A stretch of 64,000 nucleotides of DNA from Leptospira neocaledonica (GTDB lineage Bacteria > Spirochaetota > Leptospiria > Leptospirales > Leptospiraceae). Location: positions 124,001 through 188,000 of the forward strand of contig NZ_NPEA01000007.1 of the NCBI RefSeq assembly GCF_002812205.1. The letters run 5' to 3'. The notes beneath the pieces are model-generated. The model was not told the origin of the DNA, made no database searches, and was given only the letters and a program-made list of their open reading frames with translations. Positions 43,931 to 53,909 of this stretch are shown here, piece by piece. How positions within the stretch are numbered: the stretch's first letter is position 1; each line of letters starts with the position of its first letter. Position numbers and translations under genes: made by a program.

Positions 43931-46900
43931 TCAATCTATATCCAAGATCAAAAGAGTGATATCATCTTGGATGGAGGTTTTAGAAATAAAATATTGGAGG
44001 TCGGAGAGTATCCTTTCCGCTTGGACCTGAGGTTCAAATTGAGCATTCGCCCGAATAGAATGCAAAAATCTTTCTTCTCCGTATTCGGATTTATCCTCAT
44101 CGAACTGTTCGTAGATTCCGTCCGAAAAAAGAAAGATCCTATCTCCGGATTCTATTTTATATTCTTCAGTCCTGTACGGATAATCTTTCACGAATCCTAG
44201 AATAGCTCCCGTTTTGGGCATTTCTTCCGTGTTATAAGATCGTATTAAAAATTGGGAGATATGACCTGCCGAAGCAAAATATACTTTTTTCTCGGATAGA
44301 TCCACATCGCAGATTGCTCCGGTAAAATAGAGTGTTTTATATTTATTTAAAATAGAATTATTCAATCCGGAGAGTATTTCTCCCGGTTTTTCCAAAGAAG
44401 ATTTTAAACTTTCATATTCTCCTTTGATAGCCATTGTCACCAAGGCCGCCTGGACACCGTGGCCTGTAGCATCTGCCAAGAAAAATCTATACCTTCCATT
44501 ATTTAATTTGTATATATCGTAGAAGTCCCCACCTACCTCATCCATGGGCAGATAATTAACAGAATATCTCAGGCCCGGAATATTTTTAAGTTCCGGAAGA
44601 ATACTTCTTTGGATCTTTTGGGAATACAACATATCCTTTCTGATAATCGAAAGAGATCTGGCCAATTCCTCAGTTCTTTCGTTTACCTTTCTTTCTAGTT
44701 CGGAATTCATCCGAGTAATATCTTCGTATAACTTTGCATTTTCTAATGAAATTGCAGCCTGAGCGGAAAGAATTTCCAGAATTTCTAATCTATGTTCATC
44801 GAAAATCCCTGCAGTAAGTCGATTTTCTAAATAAAGAACACATAATGTTCTTCCTTGTTTTGTGATCGGCATGCACAATAAGGACTTAGGCTTACTTCTT
44901 TTGACATACGGATTGACGGAATAAAAAGAATCCTTTGCTGCATCTGAAATCAAAACCTTCTGTCCGGAACGAAAACAGAAATAAACTACTTCTAACGGAA
45001 GCAGATGCCCAGAATCGTCTAGTGAAATTGGTTTAGGTAAAAATCCCGGTTCTTCTATATCTGAACCCGCCATCAAAAACAGTTCTTTGTTTTGAGGAAG
45101 GATCAAAAAACCTCGAGTGGCCGCTGCATTTTCCATGATAGTCCGGATAAGCTGTCTGAGTAATTCACCTAATTCGATCACCCCGGAAATACTTTGAGAA
45201 GCCTTAAGCACGGTTCTTAAATCCAAACTAAAAGAGTTGGAATGAATAGAGTCTGCCAGGATTTTTTCCACGGAACGTTTCGGCGCTCCTTGAGGGCGAA
45301 GTAATTCTCCATATTCGTCTCTGAGTAAATTTACGATAGATTTTGCTCCCCAAGATCCGTAGAGTCGAACAGCATTTTGCATCAAAAATTTTCCGTACGA
45401 GTTCCTACCCTGTATTATATTCCATTCGGCAATATGTTGGTAAACTACGGCCTTTCTGAAATCATTAGGTTCAGATTCTACCTGCTGCATCGCCATATCG
45501 AAGTATTTGGATGCACTTTCCTTTCTTCCCGCGTAATCTTCGTAAAGTCCCGCCAACACAAAATAAAATAATTGGAAACTTGGCGGATAGATCCTCGCCC
45601 AAAGTTTAAATAAATATAATGAATATCTAAAGAAGAATTTTTCAGTCAGCTTCAGCTTCTTCTTACGTAATTTCAGAAGGCCTAAGGATCTATAAAATCT
45701 ATACTCGGAGTAAATGAACATGATCCTGGATTTTTCCAGATCAGAATGGTAATTTTTGAAAATTCTCTCTGCTTCTAAATAATAACCAGATAAATACGCG
45801 AGGGAGCCAAATAACGTAGCGTACCAGGAATTAGCAGTTCCATTCCCAGCGGCTCCTAAAACCTTGGACTCGAATTCCCTATCCGTGTAGAGATCCTCTT
45901 TGTATCGAACGGTTTCAGTAGATTTCCCCTCTAAACGATCTAAATAAGAATCGGAAGAATGCAAAAGGATCATCAAAATATCATAATTTAGTTTGGCTCC
46001 CCTTTCTAAATTTTCTTTGATCTTCTCTCTATAAGAGATCGAATTCTCCGCTGAGTATAATTGGTTCGTATTTTGGGAAAAAAGTGCAAAAGCCGCCCAA
46101 AGATAATCCCCATACTGCATACATTTATGAAATGCTTCTTCCGTGTAATCCACTATGGAACGGAAAGGATACATGAAATAATCCAGAAGAATGGTCCGAC
46201 CGAACACAAACCTTCCGTAAAGTTCATCCGATTTAAACTTTTTTAATATCTTTTCAGCCAAGGTCCAATATCTCATGGACTGTTGAAAATTTCCGTTGAT
46301 AGAAAGTAATATGGAACCGAATCCTGCGTATCCGAAAAAGCTAAAAGGAGCATTCCCTTCTTTTAATGTAAGATTGATTAGCTTTAAATAAATATAAGCC
46401 ATCACCTTCATATCCATATGTTTGCCGTAATTAAGAAGGTTGACTAGTATATTTAAGGCTTCTGTTTTATACGGATCCTTACTGTCTTTCGCATTTACTA
46501 ATTTTTCGGGAGATCTTCCTCTACTATAGAAGATCATCTTCAGCACTTCGCCGAATACGGCTAAAAAGCCGGGCTTTTCCTTAAAACCTATCCCGAGTGA
46601 TTGTAATGCCTTAATCCCAATCTTGGATGCGGAATCCAAATCGTTATAGACGTTCATCACTTCCAATTGCATCAGATAAACGTCCGCTTTTTCGGAAGGA
46701 CTAGGCAATTTGGAAAGTAAGTCGGATACGATCTTCTCCGCTTCTTCTCTTCTAGATAAATAATATGCAGATTCTGCGAGCGATTTTAGAATATGAATCG
46801 CATTCTTTCTGTCTTTCTGCCAATAGGAGTCTTTTAATTGAGAAGCAAGTAAGCTAAAAAAAGAATAGGATGATTCATAAGCGGCGCCGGCTCTCGCAGA

Positions 46901-49198
46901 ATTTCCGGCAAGTATTGTATAATGGAAGAAATCTTCATTCTCCTGACCGTTTGTATACAATTCTCTAGAGCGCAAAAGATGGTTTGCAATATCCAAAACT
47001 TGTTCGGATCCGCCGGAAATTTTTTCACGCTCTATCAATAACTTAGCAAGTGTATTATGAATTCTAGCTTTTTCAGTAGAATCAGTCGCATCCAAAATGC
47101 TTTGGATCATTCTATCATGAGAAAAATGGAATTGAATATCGGACAGAGAAGAATACATGCCGGACTCTTCTATCTTTTTATGGGAAATATATTGTAAGGC
47201 GGGAAATAACATATTTCCGGATTCTCTATAAAATACGATCCCTTCTCTAATTGCCTCTCGTATTCCCCTAGACAAGACCCCCGGCTTGGTCTTGAAAAAA
47301 TCGTACATATCTTTTAGATCAAATTTGGCACCTATACAGGCTCCTACCCTCAAAACCTCCAAGGTTTCGTCTGGAAGTTTTCCCACTTTATCCAAAAATA
47401 AGTCTAGAACGTTATCCGTAACTGCTCTTTGTAAAAGTCTATCCCAATCAACTCTATGATAAGCTGTTTTTGGATCAAAACTTAAGCAACCTTCCTCGTA
47501 TAATGATCTTAAGAATTGATGCAAAAATAGAGGATTGCCCCCTGTTTTTGAAACAAGGACTTCTGCAAGTCGATTCGCATCCTCTGCGGAAACATGGATA
47601 CTATCCGATACATATTTAAAAACGCTATGTTCGTTTAAAGGAGAGAGTCGAATCTCTCTCAAATCCAAACCCAAAGAACCTTGTTTTACATTGATATTAG
47701 GAAAAAAGTCCGCGTCTTCTGAACGACTAGTAAGAACAAAGAGTAATCCTTCCCAATCTTCGCTATTCAAAATAAATTCAAGTAATGCAAGTGAAGCGGA
47801 ATCCGCCCATTGAAGATCATCTACAAGAATGATGGCAGGATTTTTTCGATCAAAACAAAGAGTCAAAAACTTTAGAGCGACTGCAAAAAGTATCTTTTCG
47901 TCCTTCTGCCTCTTATTCGTTTTTGCAGGTATTTCAATTCCTAAAGTTTTTCCCAAATCAGGTAAGAATTGGGTCAGGATTTCTATATTATCTCCCAGAG
48001 TTTCCTTTATAAAATTCTTAAGTAAGATGATCTCTTCTTCTTTTTTCTGAAGGATCCTTCTTAAAAGATCGTCCATGATCTGTCGGAAAGCGTAATACGG
48101 GATCTCTTTCTTATCTTCTTCGAATTTACCTCGCAAAAGGACTACGGAATAGATATCCAAATATGTGATCGCATCTTCTACTAGCGCCGTTTTTCCGGTA
48201 CCCGATTTGCCTCCGATAAATACAGCGGCCCTTCTTCCGTTAGTTACATTCACTATACCGGATTCGATCTCTTTTCTTTCTTTTTCTCTATCATAGATCC
48301 TAGGAGAATCTCGGAAACCTACCTTCTTTTCGTAAACCCCCGGAACGAACTCCGACAATTTACGCTTAGACTTTAAAGAATCCTTAATACTCTTTAAGTC
48401 ATGTATCAGATTTTCCAGAGAGAAGTATCTTTCTTCCGGCATCTTTGAGAGCAATTTGTCAACCAAGGTTGAGATCGCTGCGGGGACATCTTCTCTCCTC
48501 TTCACTAAAGAAACGGGAGATCTTGCGATATGATAGTGAACCATCTCCAAAGGATCTTCCGTTTCAAAAGGAGGAGTCCCGGAGATGATTTTATAAAATA
48601 ATGCGCCTAAAGAATATGCGTCGGATCGGAAATCAACCGGACGATTTAATCTCCCGGTATTCTCCGGAGAACAATATGGCAGAATGTCAAAAGTGTATCT
48701 AAGAGGAGCATAACTTCCTTTTTCAGAAAGAAGAAGGGAGGCTCCCCCTAACCAGGCCAATTTAGTTTCTCCAGTATCCGGATTATAGAAAAAAGCCCGC
48801 GGAGAAATTTGATTATGAACGATACCGAAAGAATGTAACTTAACTAAATTTTCTGTGATTGCTAAAGCTATCTCTAAAAAAGTTTCTAGGGAAATAGATC
48901 CCGCCAAACTTTGGTGTAAAAGTTTAGAAGGAATGTTTTCATATACCAGACAAATACCGTCCGAATTTTCGAACATATCTTCCGGCTTGAGAATGCCAGG
49001 ATCGCTGACTAGTTTTCCCAATTCGAATTCATTTAAAAAGTATACCGAAGAGGTTTCCTTCCCCTCCGGTCTTTGTATCCGAATAATTTTTGGTTCTCTA
49101 GCCCGACCGAATTTTCCTCTATAAGTTTGGGAAAAACTGTCCTCGTACAGCAATTCCCCCAATTCATAAGGAACTCTGTCTGTGGACAAATCCTGCAT
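43931..49198 (-). CDS. Giant pseudokinase-AAA ATPase-GAF-SpoIIE phosphatase regulator
   Basis: A 1755-residue protein from ATG 49198 (MQDLSTDRVPYELGELL; a TTG at 49207 would add three). The order is a protein kinase-like domain (about 1-270), a STAND/AAA ATPase with Walker A GGKSGTGKTAL and Walker B ILVDDLQWAD (about 290-620), a helical repeat region to about 1300, a GAF domain (about 1340-1490), a coiled coil and a SpoIIE phosphatase (about 1540-1755; GGDFYDIY, LADATGHGVQAAL, QDDITLLIL). Kinase catalytic residues are lost: HRDLKPxN is replaced by HNQISPRAF and DFG by WLG. It should be a pseudokinase acting as sensor or scaffold with phosphatase output. Architecture is firm; the input is unknown. 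Confidence 0.9.
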   Translation of the reverse strand: MQDLSTDRVPYELGELLYEDSFSQTYRGKFGRAREPKIIRIQRPEGKETSSVYFLNEFELGKLVSDPGILKPEDMFENSDGICLVYENIPSKLLHQSLAGSISLETFLEIALAITENLVKLHSFGIVHNQISPRAFFYNPDTGETKLAWLGGASLLLSEKGSYAPLRYTFDILPYCSPENTGRLNRPVDFRSDAYSLGALFYKIISGTPPFETEDPLEMVHYHIARSPVSLVKRREDVPAAISTLVDKLLSKMPEERYFSLENLIHDLKSIKDSLKSKRKLSEFVPGVYEKKVGFRDSPRIYDREKERKEIESGIVNVTNGRRAAVFIGGKSGTGKTALVEDAITYLDIYSVVLLRGKFEEDKKEIPYYAFRQIMDDLLRRILQKKEEEIILLKNFIKETLGDNIEILTQFLPDLGKTLGIEIPAKTNKRQKDEKILFAVALKFLTLCFDRKNPAIILVDDLQWADSASLALLEFILNSEDWEGLLFVLTSRSEDADFFPNINVKQGSLGLDLREIRLSPLNEHSVFKYVSDSIHVSAEDANRLAEVLVSKTGGNPLFLHQFLRSLYEEGCLSFDPKTAYHRVDWDRLLQRAVTDNVLDLFLDKVGKLPDETLEVLRVGACIGAKFDLKDMYDFFKTKPGVLSRGIREAIREGIVFYRESGNMLFPALQYISHKKIEESGMYSSLSDIQFHFSHDRMIQSILDATDSTEKARIHNTLAKLLIEREKISGGSEQVLDIANHLLRSRELYTNGQENEDFFHYTILAGNSARAGAAYESSYSFFSLLASQLKDSYWQKDRKNAIHILKSLAESAYYLSRREEAEKIVSDLLSKLPSPSEKADVYLMQLEVMNVYNDLDSASKIGIKALQSLGIGFKEKPGFLAVFGEVLKMIFYSRGRSPEKLVNAKDSKDPYKTEALNILVNLLNYGKHMDMKVMAYIYLKLINLTLKEGNAPFSFFGYAGFGSILLSINGNFQQSMRYWTLAEKILKKFKSDELYGRFVFGRTILLDYFMYPFRSIVDYTEEAFHKCMQYGDYLWAAFALFSQNTNQLYSAENSISYREKIKENLERGAKLNYDILMILLHSSDSYLDRLEGKSTETVRYKEDLYTDREFESKVLGAAGNGTANSWYATLFGSLAYLSGYYLEAERIFKNYHSDLEKSRIMFIYSEYRFYRSLGLLKLRKKKLKLTEKFFFRYSLYLFKLWARIYPPSFQLFYFVLAGLYEDYAGRKESASKYFDMAMQQVESEPNDFRKAVVYQHIAEWNIIQGRNSYGKFLMQNAVRLYGSWGAKSIVNLLRDEYGELLRPQGAPKRSVEKILADSIHSNSFSLDLRTVLKASQSISGVIELGELLRQLIRTIMENAAATRGFLILPQNKELFLMAGSDIEEPGFLPKPISLDDSGHLLPLEVVYFCFRSGQKVLISDAAKDSFYSVNPYVKRSKPKSLLCMPITKQGRTLCVLYLENRLTAGIFDEHRLEILEILSAQAAISLENAKLYEDITRMNSELERKVNERTEELARSLSIIRKDMLYSQKIQRSILPELKNIPGLRYSVNYLPMDEVGGDFYDIYKLNNGRYRFFLADATGHGVQAALVTMAIKGEYESLKSSLEKPGEILSGLNNSILNKYKTLYFTGAICDVDLSEKKVYFASAGHISQFLIRSYNTEEMPKTGAILGFVKDYPYRTEEYKIESGDRIFLFSDGIYEQFDEDKSEYGEERFLHSIRANAQFEPQVQAERILSDLQYFISKTSIQDDITLLILDID

Positions 49199-49267
49199 AG
49201 TCTCCAATTTTATCTTTTTCGAAACCGAAAGCCGGTCCCGAATCCCACCCGAACTGAATTTTAAAGT

Positions 49268-49948
49268 TCACACTTTAGAGGGCGAATACTTTTGGCGCGT
49301 AAAGATCCAAACATAGTATATGTCGGCTATCGTTCCGAGTCCGCTCAATGTCTGAACAAAGTACTGCTCCGGAAAGTATAGGAAGATGAAGATCGTAAAG
49401 AACCCGTTCCCCAAAAATTTTGCCCAAGAAACCGAATATGAGAACATGCTCGGATTGCCGGTTTTTAGGAAAAGGATCGGATACATCACCGAAATGATCA
49501 GACTTAAAATATAAGCCGAATTGGATCCGGTAAAAAGATCATAACCTCCTTTATAGAAAGTATAGATCAATAGTCCCCAAGACACCACCAAAATGCCCAG
49601 AAGGAATTTATATCCCTTATCCGACAATGGCAAGGAAATTTGTTTTTTACCGAATCGGAACACCTGATAGAAAATCACTATGTCCAATACAAATCCGAGC
49701 CTATAGCCCCAGAGTAATATCGCACCCATGGGTTCTTTAAAGAAAAATCCCCATAATAATTCCCAAATAATGTTCCCGCAGGCGATAAAAACGGGCATCT
49801 CGACGAATTTTTTCTTAAAAGGTTCTATTAGAAGAACTGCATACATATAGGCCCAGAAAACCACACCTAAAAGCAGGCAAATATTCTCAAATAGAGTATA
49901 ACGTCCGAAATATTCCGGATCCGTTGCTAAGGTCTGCCAAAAACTCAT
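49268..49948 (-). CDS. Seven-helix membrane protein resembling PaxB/Pyr4-type terpene cyclases
   Basis: A 226-residue protein with about seven helices, the length and topology of fungal membrane-bound terpene cyclases (Pyr4, PaxB). In that family two acidic residues (Glu63 and Asp218 in Pyr4) are essential. Here Glu63 lies in NIIWELLWGF, corresponding to the family NxxWE segment, and Asp209 lies in a C-terminal TIADIYYVWIF corresponding to the second acidic site. SYSVSWAKFLGNGF and YFPEQYF also resemble the PaxB stretch SRFLGS...YWPESF. It is 3 bp after the MpaB-like gene. Homology is recognised by eye and should be treated as a hypothesis; the fallback is an unknown integral membrane protein. 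Confidence 0.6.
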   Translation of the reverse strand: MSFWQTLATDPEYFGRYTLFENICLLLGVVFWAYMYAVLLIEPFKKKFVEMPVFIACGNIIWELLWGFFFKEPMGAILLWGYRLGFVLDIVIFYQVFRFGKKQISLPLSDKGYKFLLGILVVSWGLLIYTFYKGGYDLFTGSNSAYILSLIISVMYPILFLKTGNPSMFSYSVSWAKFLGNGFFTIFIFLYFPEQYFVQTLSGLGTIADIYYVWIFTRQKYSPSKV

Positions 49949-49951
49949 CCT

Positions 49952-51076
49952 TTATAGTCTCCAATTCTCTCTTAATGAAGGCGGAATCCAAAACCTGGCT
50001 TTTTTTCCGCCGTAATAAAAATGATCCATAGAAAAAAGAAGTTTGGAAGCAAAATAAGCGACTAACTTTCCGAATCCCTCATCGCCGTCTACATGAGTAT
50101 CTACATCCTGAAAGATCTTTTCCATAAAAAACCCTAAAGGATTTTTAGGAGGCCACCCGATGCCTAACACTTCGCTTGTTTTTTGTCCCATATACGTTTG
50201 CAGAAAAAATATTGGAAGACTGTCGAATAAATTTCCTGGAAGCATATATTCCATAAAGTCCAACAGAGATTTTGCAAGTATCTTGCCCGCATCTGAAGGT
50301 TTCTGTTGGTCGTTAAATATGGACTCACCTAAAGAATGTGCGACATCATATCCCTCGGGACAAAGCTCAGGCTTTACTCCTATAAAATGTCCCGCCACTC
50401 TCCATAGATGAATGTATGCGTCTTTTTCTTCTTGAGTTAACTTTAAGGCAGATTGTGCTAAACCCTCGATTACCAGACTGGAAAAAGACTGCAGAGTTCC
50501 AGCCATATCTTCTTGGTTGATCGGTTGTCCCCAAGCAGGATCCCAATCTTTTCCTTTTCCAAGGAAGTAACGAATGGATGCATGCATTAATCTGACTTTC
50601 TGTGCGGTACGGATCCCTTTACCCTGCGGACCCAGTCCATTCTCCTGAGCAACAGAAATCACAAATTGAGTGGTTTCCATGAGTCTTCGATTGACCCCAT
50701 CGATTACTCCATTCTGTTCTATTAATCTTCCGGTTTTGTAAAGTACCTGTGCTCCATCTCCGCAAGAGTACGCCATAGGAAGAGACTTCACACAAAGCAT
50801 CATTAGGATCTGGGGACCATAAGTGGCGAATAACTGCTCGCCTTTCGCGATCTTGTTCTTGTCAGCCCAAGAAGGGAGATCTTCCGTCTCGTAGAAATAT
50901 TTTTCAAGATAGTCAGGCAGACCGGAAGGAATCGGATCCGAGTTCTTGGAAAGAGCGTCGAAAAAGATCATCGTTTTCTGTCTGTCAAAAGCAGATTCAG
51001 TAAAATACTTTGTGACAATCTCGTCCGCCAATGGATCAGTTTCTTTTCGTAATGCGCGTAACTCGCTCGAATTCAT
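49952..51076 (-). CDS. MpaB/DUF2236-family oxygenase
   Basis: A 374-residue protein of the family containing the ER-bound oxygenase MpaB, rubber oxygenase Lcp and DUF2236 proteins, haem-dependent enzymes that cleave or oxidise terpenoid chains. The hallmarks are RTAQKVRLMHASIRYFL, with the conserved Arg/His set around the haem, and HLWRVAGHFIGVKPELCPE. No signal peptide is visible. It is first in a two-gene unit with the putative cyclase, which starts 3 bp downstream, and it is divergent from the FadL porin gene. Oxidation of an isoprenoid is likely from the family; the substrate is unknown. Confidence 0.8.
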   Translation of the reverse strand: MNSSELRALRKETDPLADEIVTKYFTESAFDRQKTMIFFDALSKNSDPIPSGLPDYLEKYFYETEDLPSWADKNKIAKGEQLFATYGPQILMMLCVKSLPMAYSCGDGAQVLYKTGRLIEQNGVIDGVNRRLMETTQFVISVAQENGLGPQGKGIRTAQKVRLMHASIRYFLGKGKDWDPAWGQPINQEDMAGTLQSFSSLVIEGLAQSALKLTQEEKDAYIHLWRVAGHFIGVKPELCPEGYDVAHSLGESIFNDQQKPSDAGKILAKSLLDFMEYMLPGNLFDSLPIFFLQTYMGQKTSEVLGIGWPPKNPLGFFMEKIFQDVDTHVDGDEGFGKLVAYFASKLLFSMDHFYYGGKKARFWIPPSLRENWRL

Positions 51077-51174
51077 TCTAAATTAAAGCCTCTTCTCAGG
51101 AATGCGCCAGTTTTATATTTTGAATTTTAAAAAGAAAGCACTTGTAAAAAAAACCGTACCGAATTCCTTGAAGC

Positions 51175-52563
51175 ATGCTTTTTGGATCTAGAGTTCGCAA
51201 AAAATTCTCACTATTCATCTTGGCTATAATTTCTTTCCTAGCTCCTAAGTTAGAAGCTGTAGGACTTTTTCAGCCTTCTCATAACGCTAGATACGGCGGT
51301 ATGGGAGGAGTGAATTTGGCCATAGGGGGATCTCCTATGGATATAGGGACCAATCCTGCAAACTTAAGTCTCAAAAACCGAAAAGAATTGGAGTTTGGAA
51401 TTTCATTACCGTACATCCGTACAGTATACAAAGACAGATTCCTGGATCCGGACCCGAATCTTACCTACGAAAATTCAGAATCTTATAATGTGCTTGCCCC
51501 TCTCCCATATTTCGCAATCCGAATTCCTCTCGGCGAAAAATGGACTTACGGTGGAGGAATTTACATACCGGGAGGAGGAAATGGAGAAGTTTCCGGACTC
51601 ACAAGGATCACACCTAACGGCCAAAGTTTGAACGATTGGTCAGGAATGAAACTCCCAAGTCCGATCGGAGATTCCAAAAGAATACAGGAGAGCTATTCTT
51701 CTACTTTTTATCTAGTCAAATCCACGCATGCACTTTCTTATAAGATTGGCGGGCTTTCTATAGCATTCGGAGTGGAAGGAATTTATTCCAGACAGATTGC
51801 TTATCAAAAGTTTTACGATATTACTGGGACAATTGAAGTGCCCGGCCAAGGTTTTGACTACAGAAGTAAAAGCGCATATGCACTCGGTGGGATTTTCGGG
51901 ACTACTTACCAGATTACCGAAACTTTAAAAATTGCTTATTCTTACCAGACCTCCGCGAAAATCCCTTTGGATGGAAGTATGCAAGTGGGTTCTTATCCGA
52001 GTAGGACAGGAGTGTCTGCGACTTTCGCAGTTCCGGAAAGACATGGTTTAGGTTTTTCTTATGGAACAGATACATTCAAGATCGGAATAGACGCTTTATA
52101 TTATAATTATTCTTCTTATACTTCTACATACAAACAAACACTGGCAGCACCCTTGTTTCCAACTGCATTCGGACAAACGAATGTGATCCCCCAAAATTTA
52201 AGTTATCACGATTCTTGGGCTTTGGGAATAGGCGGAGAATGGATTGTAAATGATTGGACTTATAGATTAGGCGCAAGGCATAACTCCGGAGTTTTAAGAT
52301 CGGAAGGAACGAATGCACTACAAGCAGGTATCATGGTTCAGGATCTAGTTTCCGGTGGATTCGGATATTCGACCGGAAAATGGAAATTCGATTTTACACT
52401 TCTATATTATCTTCCTGTAAGAGTTTATAATGGAGGTTCTGCGGACTGGAACTTTAATCATGCGGTATTCTCCAAAGATGATATCCGAGTAAACGAATTC
52501 AAACATTCCTTAAGATCGGATATCCCTGCAATATTATTAGGAGCCAGCTATTCCTTTGATTAA
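51175..52563 (+). CDS. FadL/OmpP1-family outer-membrane transport protein
   Basis: A 462-residue protein with a signal peptide (KKFSLFILAIISFLAPKLEA) and the FadL-type start HNARYGGMGGVNLAIGGSPMDIGTNPANL, a typical N-terminal hatch segment, followed by a beta-barrel with alternating aromatic strands ending in GASYSF. FadL family members move long-chain fatty acids and other hydrophobic compounds across the outer membrane. It is divergent from the cyclase/oxygenase unit, which fits uptake or release of hydrophobic molecules. Its stop overlaps the convergent DUF1772-like gene by 4 bp. Confidence 0.88.
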   Translation: MLFGSRVRKKFSLFILAIISFLAPKLEAVGLFQPSHNARYGGMGGVNLAIGGSPMDIGTNPANLSLKNRKELEFGISLPYIRTVYKDRFLDPDPNLTYENSESYNVLAPLPYFAIRIPLGEKWTYGGGIYIPGGGNGEVSGLTRITPNGQSLNDWSGMKLPSPIGDSKRIQESYSSTFYLVKSTHALSYKIGGLSIAFGVEGIYSRQIAYQKFYDITGTIEVPGQGFDYRSKSAYALGGIFGTTYQITETLKIAYSYQTSAKIPLDGSMQVGSYPSRTGVSATFAVPERHGLGFSYGTDTFKIGIDALYYNYSSYTSTYKQTLAAPLFPTAFGQTNVIPQNLSYHDSWALGIGGEWIVNDWTYRLGARHNSGVLRSEGTNALQAGIMVQDLVSGGFGYSTGKWKFDFTLLYYLPVRVYNGGSADWNFNHAVFSKDDIRVNEFKHSLRSDIPAILLGASYSFD

Positions 52564-53036
52564 GATTTTTGAATGGAATCTTCTTTTGAAAAGAGAACAG
52601 AACTCGCCAAAAGGCAGAACGCAAGAAAGTCGAAACTGAATGCCCCTACTTGTCCGAATTGCCAAGCGGATCTTATATTATTCCAATGTTCAGGAATAGT
52701 ATGAGTGATTGTCCATTCTTTAATTTGAGAAGTAGCCGGAGCCACAAACAAAAACCAAACTCCTAAGGAAAAAATAAAGGAGGCCCCGCTCAAAACAGTA
52801 TAACGAAAAGACCTTGTCCCCTTTGAAAAATAAGCGATTGTAAAAATAAGAAGAATGGAACCTATTTGCACGATAGGGCCTATGATCGCAAAATATTTAT
52901 ACAAACTAGTCTGGACTTGAAAATACAGGTCCGCTTCCCAATGCAATTTGGGTGCGGCTTCCATCACATGCGCAAATCTCATTCCAAGAGTTAAAGCGGC
53001 TAAAATAAGTGCGAAAAATCGGATCTTAGATAACAT
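52560..53036 (-). CDS. DUF1772-like membrane protein
   Basis: A 158-residue protein with four helices. The segment TIPEHWNNIRSAWQFGQVGAFSFDFLAFCLLA, with conserved W-x5-W spacing, matches DUF1772, a family that includes anthrone oxygenases and proteins of unknown function. His23 in the first helix, as well as the Trp/Arg segment, may be functional. It is convergent with the FadL gene (4-bp overlap), and divergent from the crotonase-family gene. Function is unproven. Confidence 0.65.
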   Translation of the reverse strand: MLSKIRFFALILAALTLGMRFAHVMEAAPKLHWEADLYFQVQTSLYKYFAIIGPIVQIGSILLIFTIAYFSKGTRSFRYTVLSGASFIFSLGVWFLFVAPATSQIKEWTITHTIPEHWNNIRSAWQFGQVGAFSFDFLAFCLLASSVLFSKEDSIQKS

Positions 53037-53156
53037 AATAGGCTCCTTTCCGTTTTCTTTAGTTTCTTCTCAGAACCAAAAAGGTTACCGAATTTCCATA
53101 AAAAAAGAATCCATTTTCATTTGAATTTTTAGAAATAAACCTTATCACAGCTCTCT

Positions 53157-53909
53157 ATGAATTATAAACATCTAAGTTTGGAAAATAGGGACGGACTGTT
53201 GGTTGTACTTTTAAATCGTCCAGAATCCAATAATGCTTTAAATATCAGGATCCGAGACGAATTAGAATCGGTTTTTTCGGAGTCCAGAAAAGATCCTCAA
53301 ATCAGAGGAATCCTTTTAGGAGCAAACGGCAAAAACTTCTGTAGCGGATACGATCTGGAAGAAGTAGTCGAAACTAAACTGCAATCCTTCCGTCATCGTA
53401 TTTTAGAATATCATTATGAACTCTATTCTTTTCCCAAACCTTTGGTATGTGTATTAAAAGGTTTTTGTTCTGCGGGAGGTTTCGATTTAGCACTCTCAGG
53501 AGATTATATTCTCGCGGAAAAGAAAACATTCTTATTCCGACCTGAAATTCGTTTCGGAGGTCCACCTTTGATCACCACTTTAGCCCGAAAAGTAGGCCCT
53601 ACCAAAGCATTATCTTTGACATTACTAGGAGACCCTCTTCGCTCTCAAGACGCATTGAAATTAGGAATTATAGACGAAGTCGTTACAGAAGGTGATTCAA
53701 TCGCAAAAGGTTTAAAAGTATTGGAGAAGCTCTCCCAATGGGATCCCAAACTCATCCGAGCCGAAAAAGAAATCTCGAATAATTTCTTCCAAGGAAATCT
53801 TTACGAAAATCTAAAAAAAGAATTCGATCTATTCAAAGAATTTTTAGAAAATCCAAACTTTCTGAAAATAGTCTCCGAATATGCAAAATCTATTAAACAG
53901 AAGGTCTAA
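53157..53909 (+). CDS. Enoyl-CoA hydratase/isomerase family protein
   Basis: A 250-residue crotonase-fold protein. [44 protein letters not shown] and [10 protein letters not shown] mark the fold. Of the two catalytic glutamates of enoyl-CoA hydratase the first is replaced by Asp in AGGFDLA, while the second is kept in RPEI. It may therefore be an isomerase or another crotonase reaction rather than classical hydratase. It ends directly before the convergent dehalogenase stop (adjacent bases). A short 120-bp divergent spacer separates it from the DUF1772 gene. Confidence 0.85.
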   Translation: MNYKHLSLENRDGLLVVLLNRPESNNALNIRIRDELESVFSESRKDPQIRGILLGANGKNFCSGYDLEEVVETKLQSFRHRILEYHYELYSFPKPLVCVLKGFCSAGGFDLALSGDYILAEKKTFLFRPEIRFGGPPLITTLARKVGPTKALSLTLLGDPLRSQDALKLGIIDEVVTEGDSIAKGLKVLEKLSQWDPKLIRAEKEISNNFFQGNLYENLKKEFDLFKEFLENPNFLKIVSEYAKSIKQKV

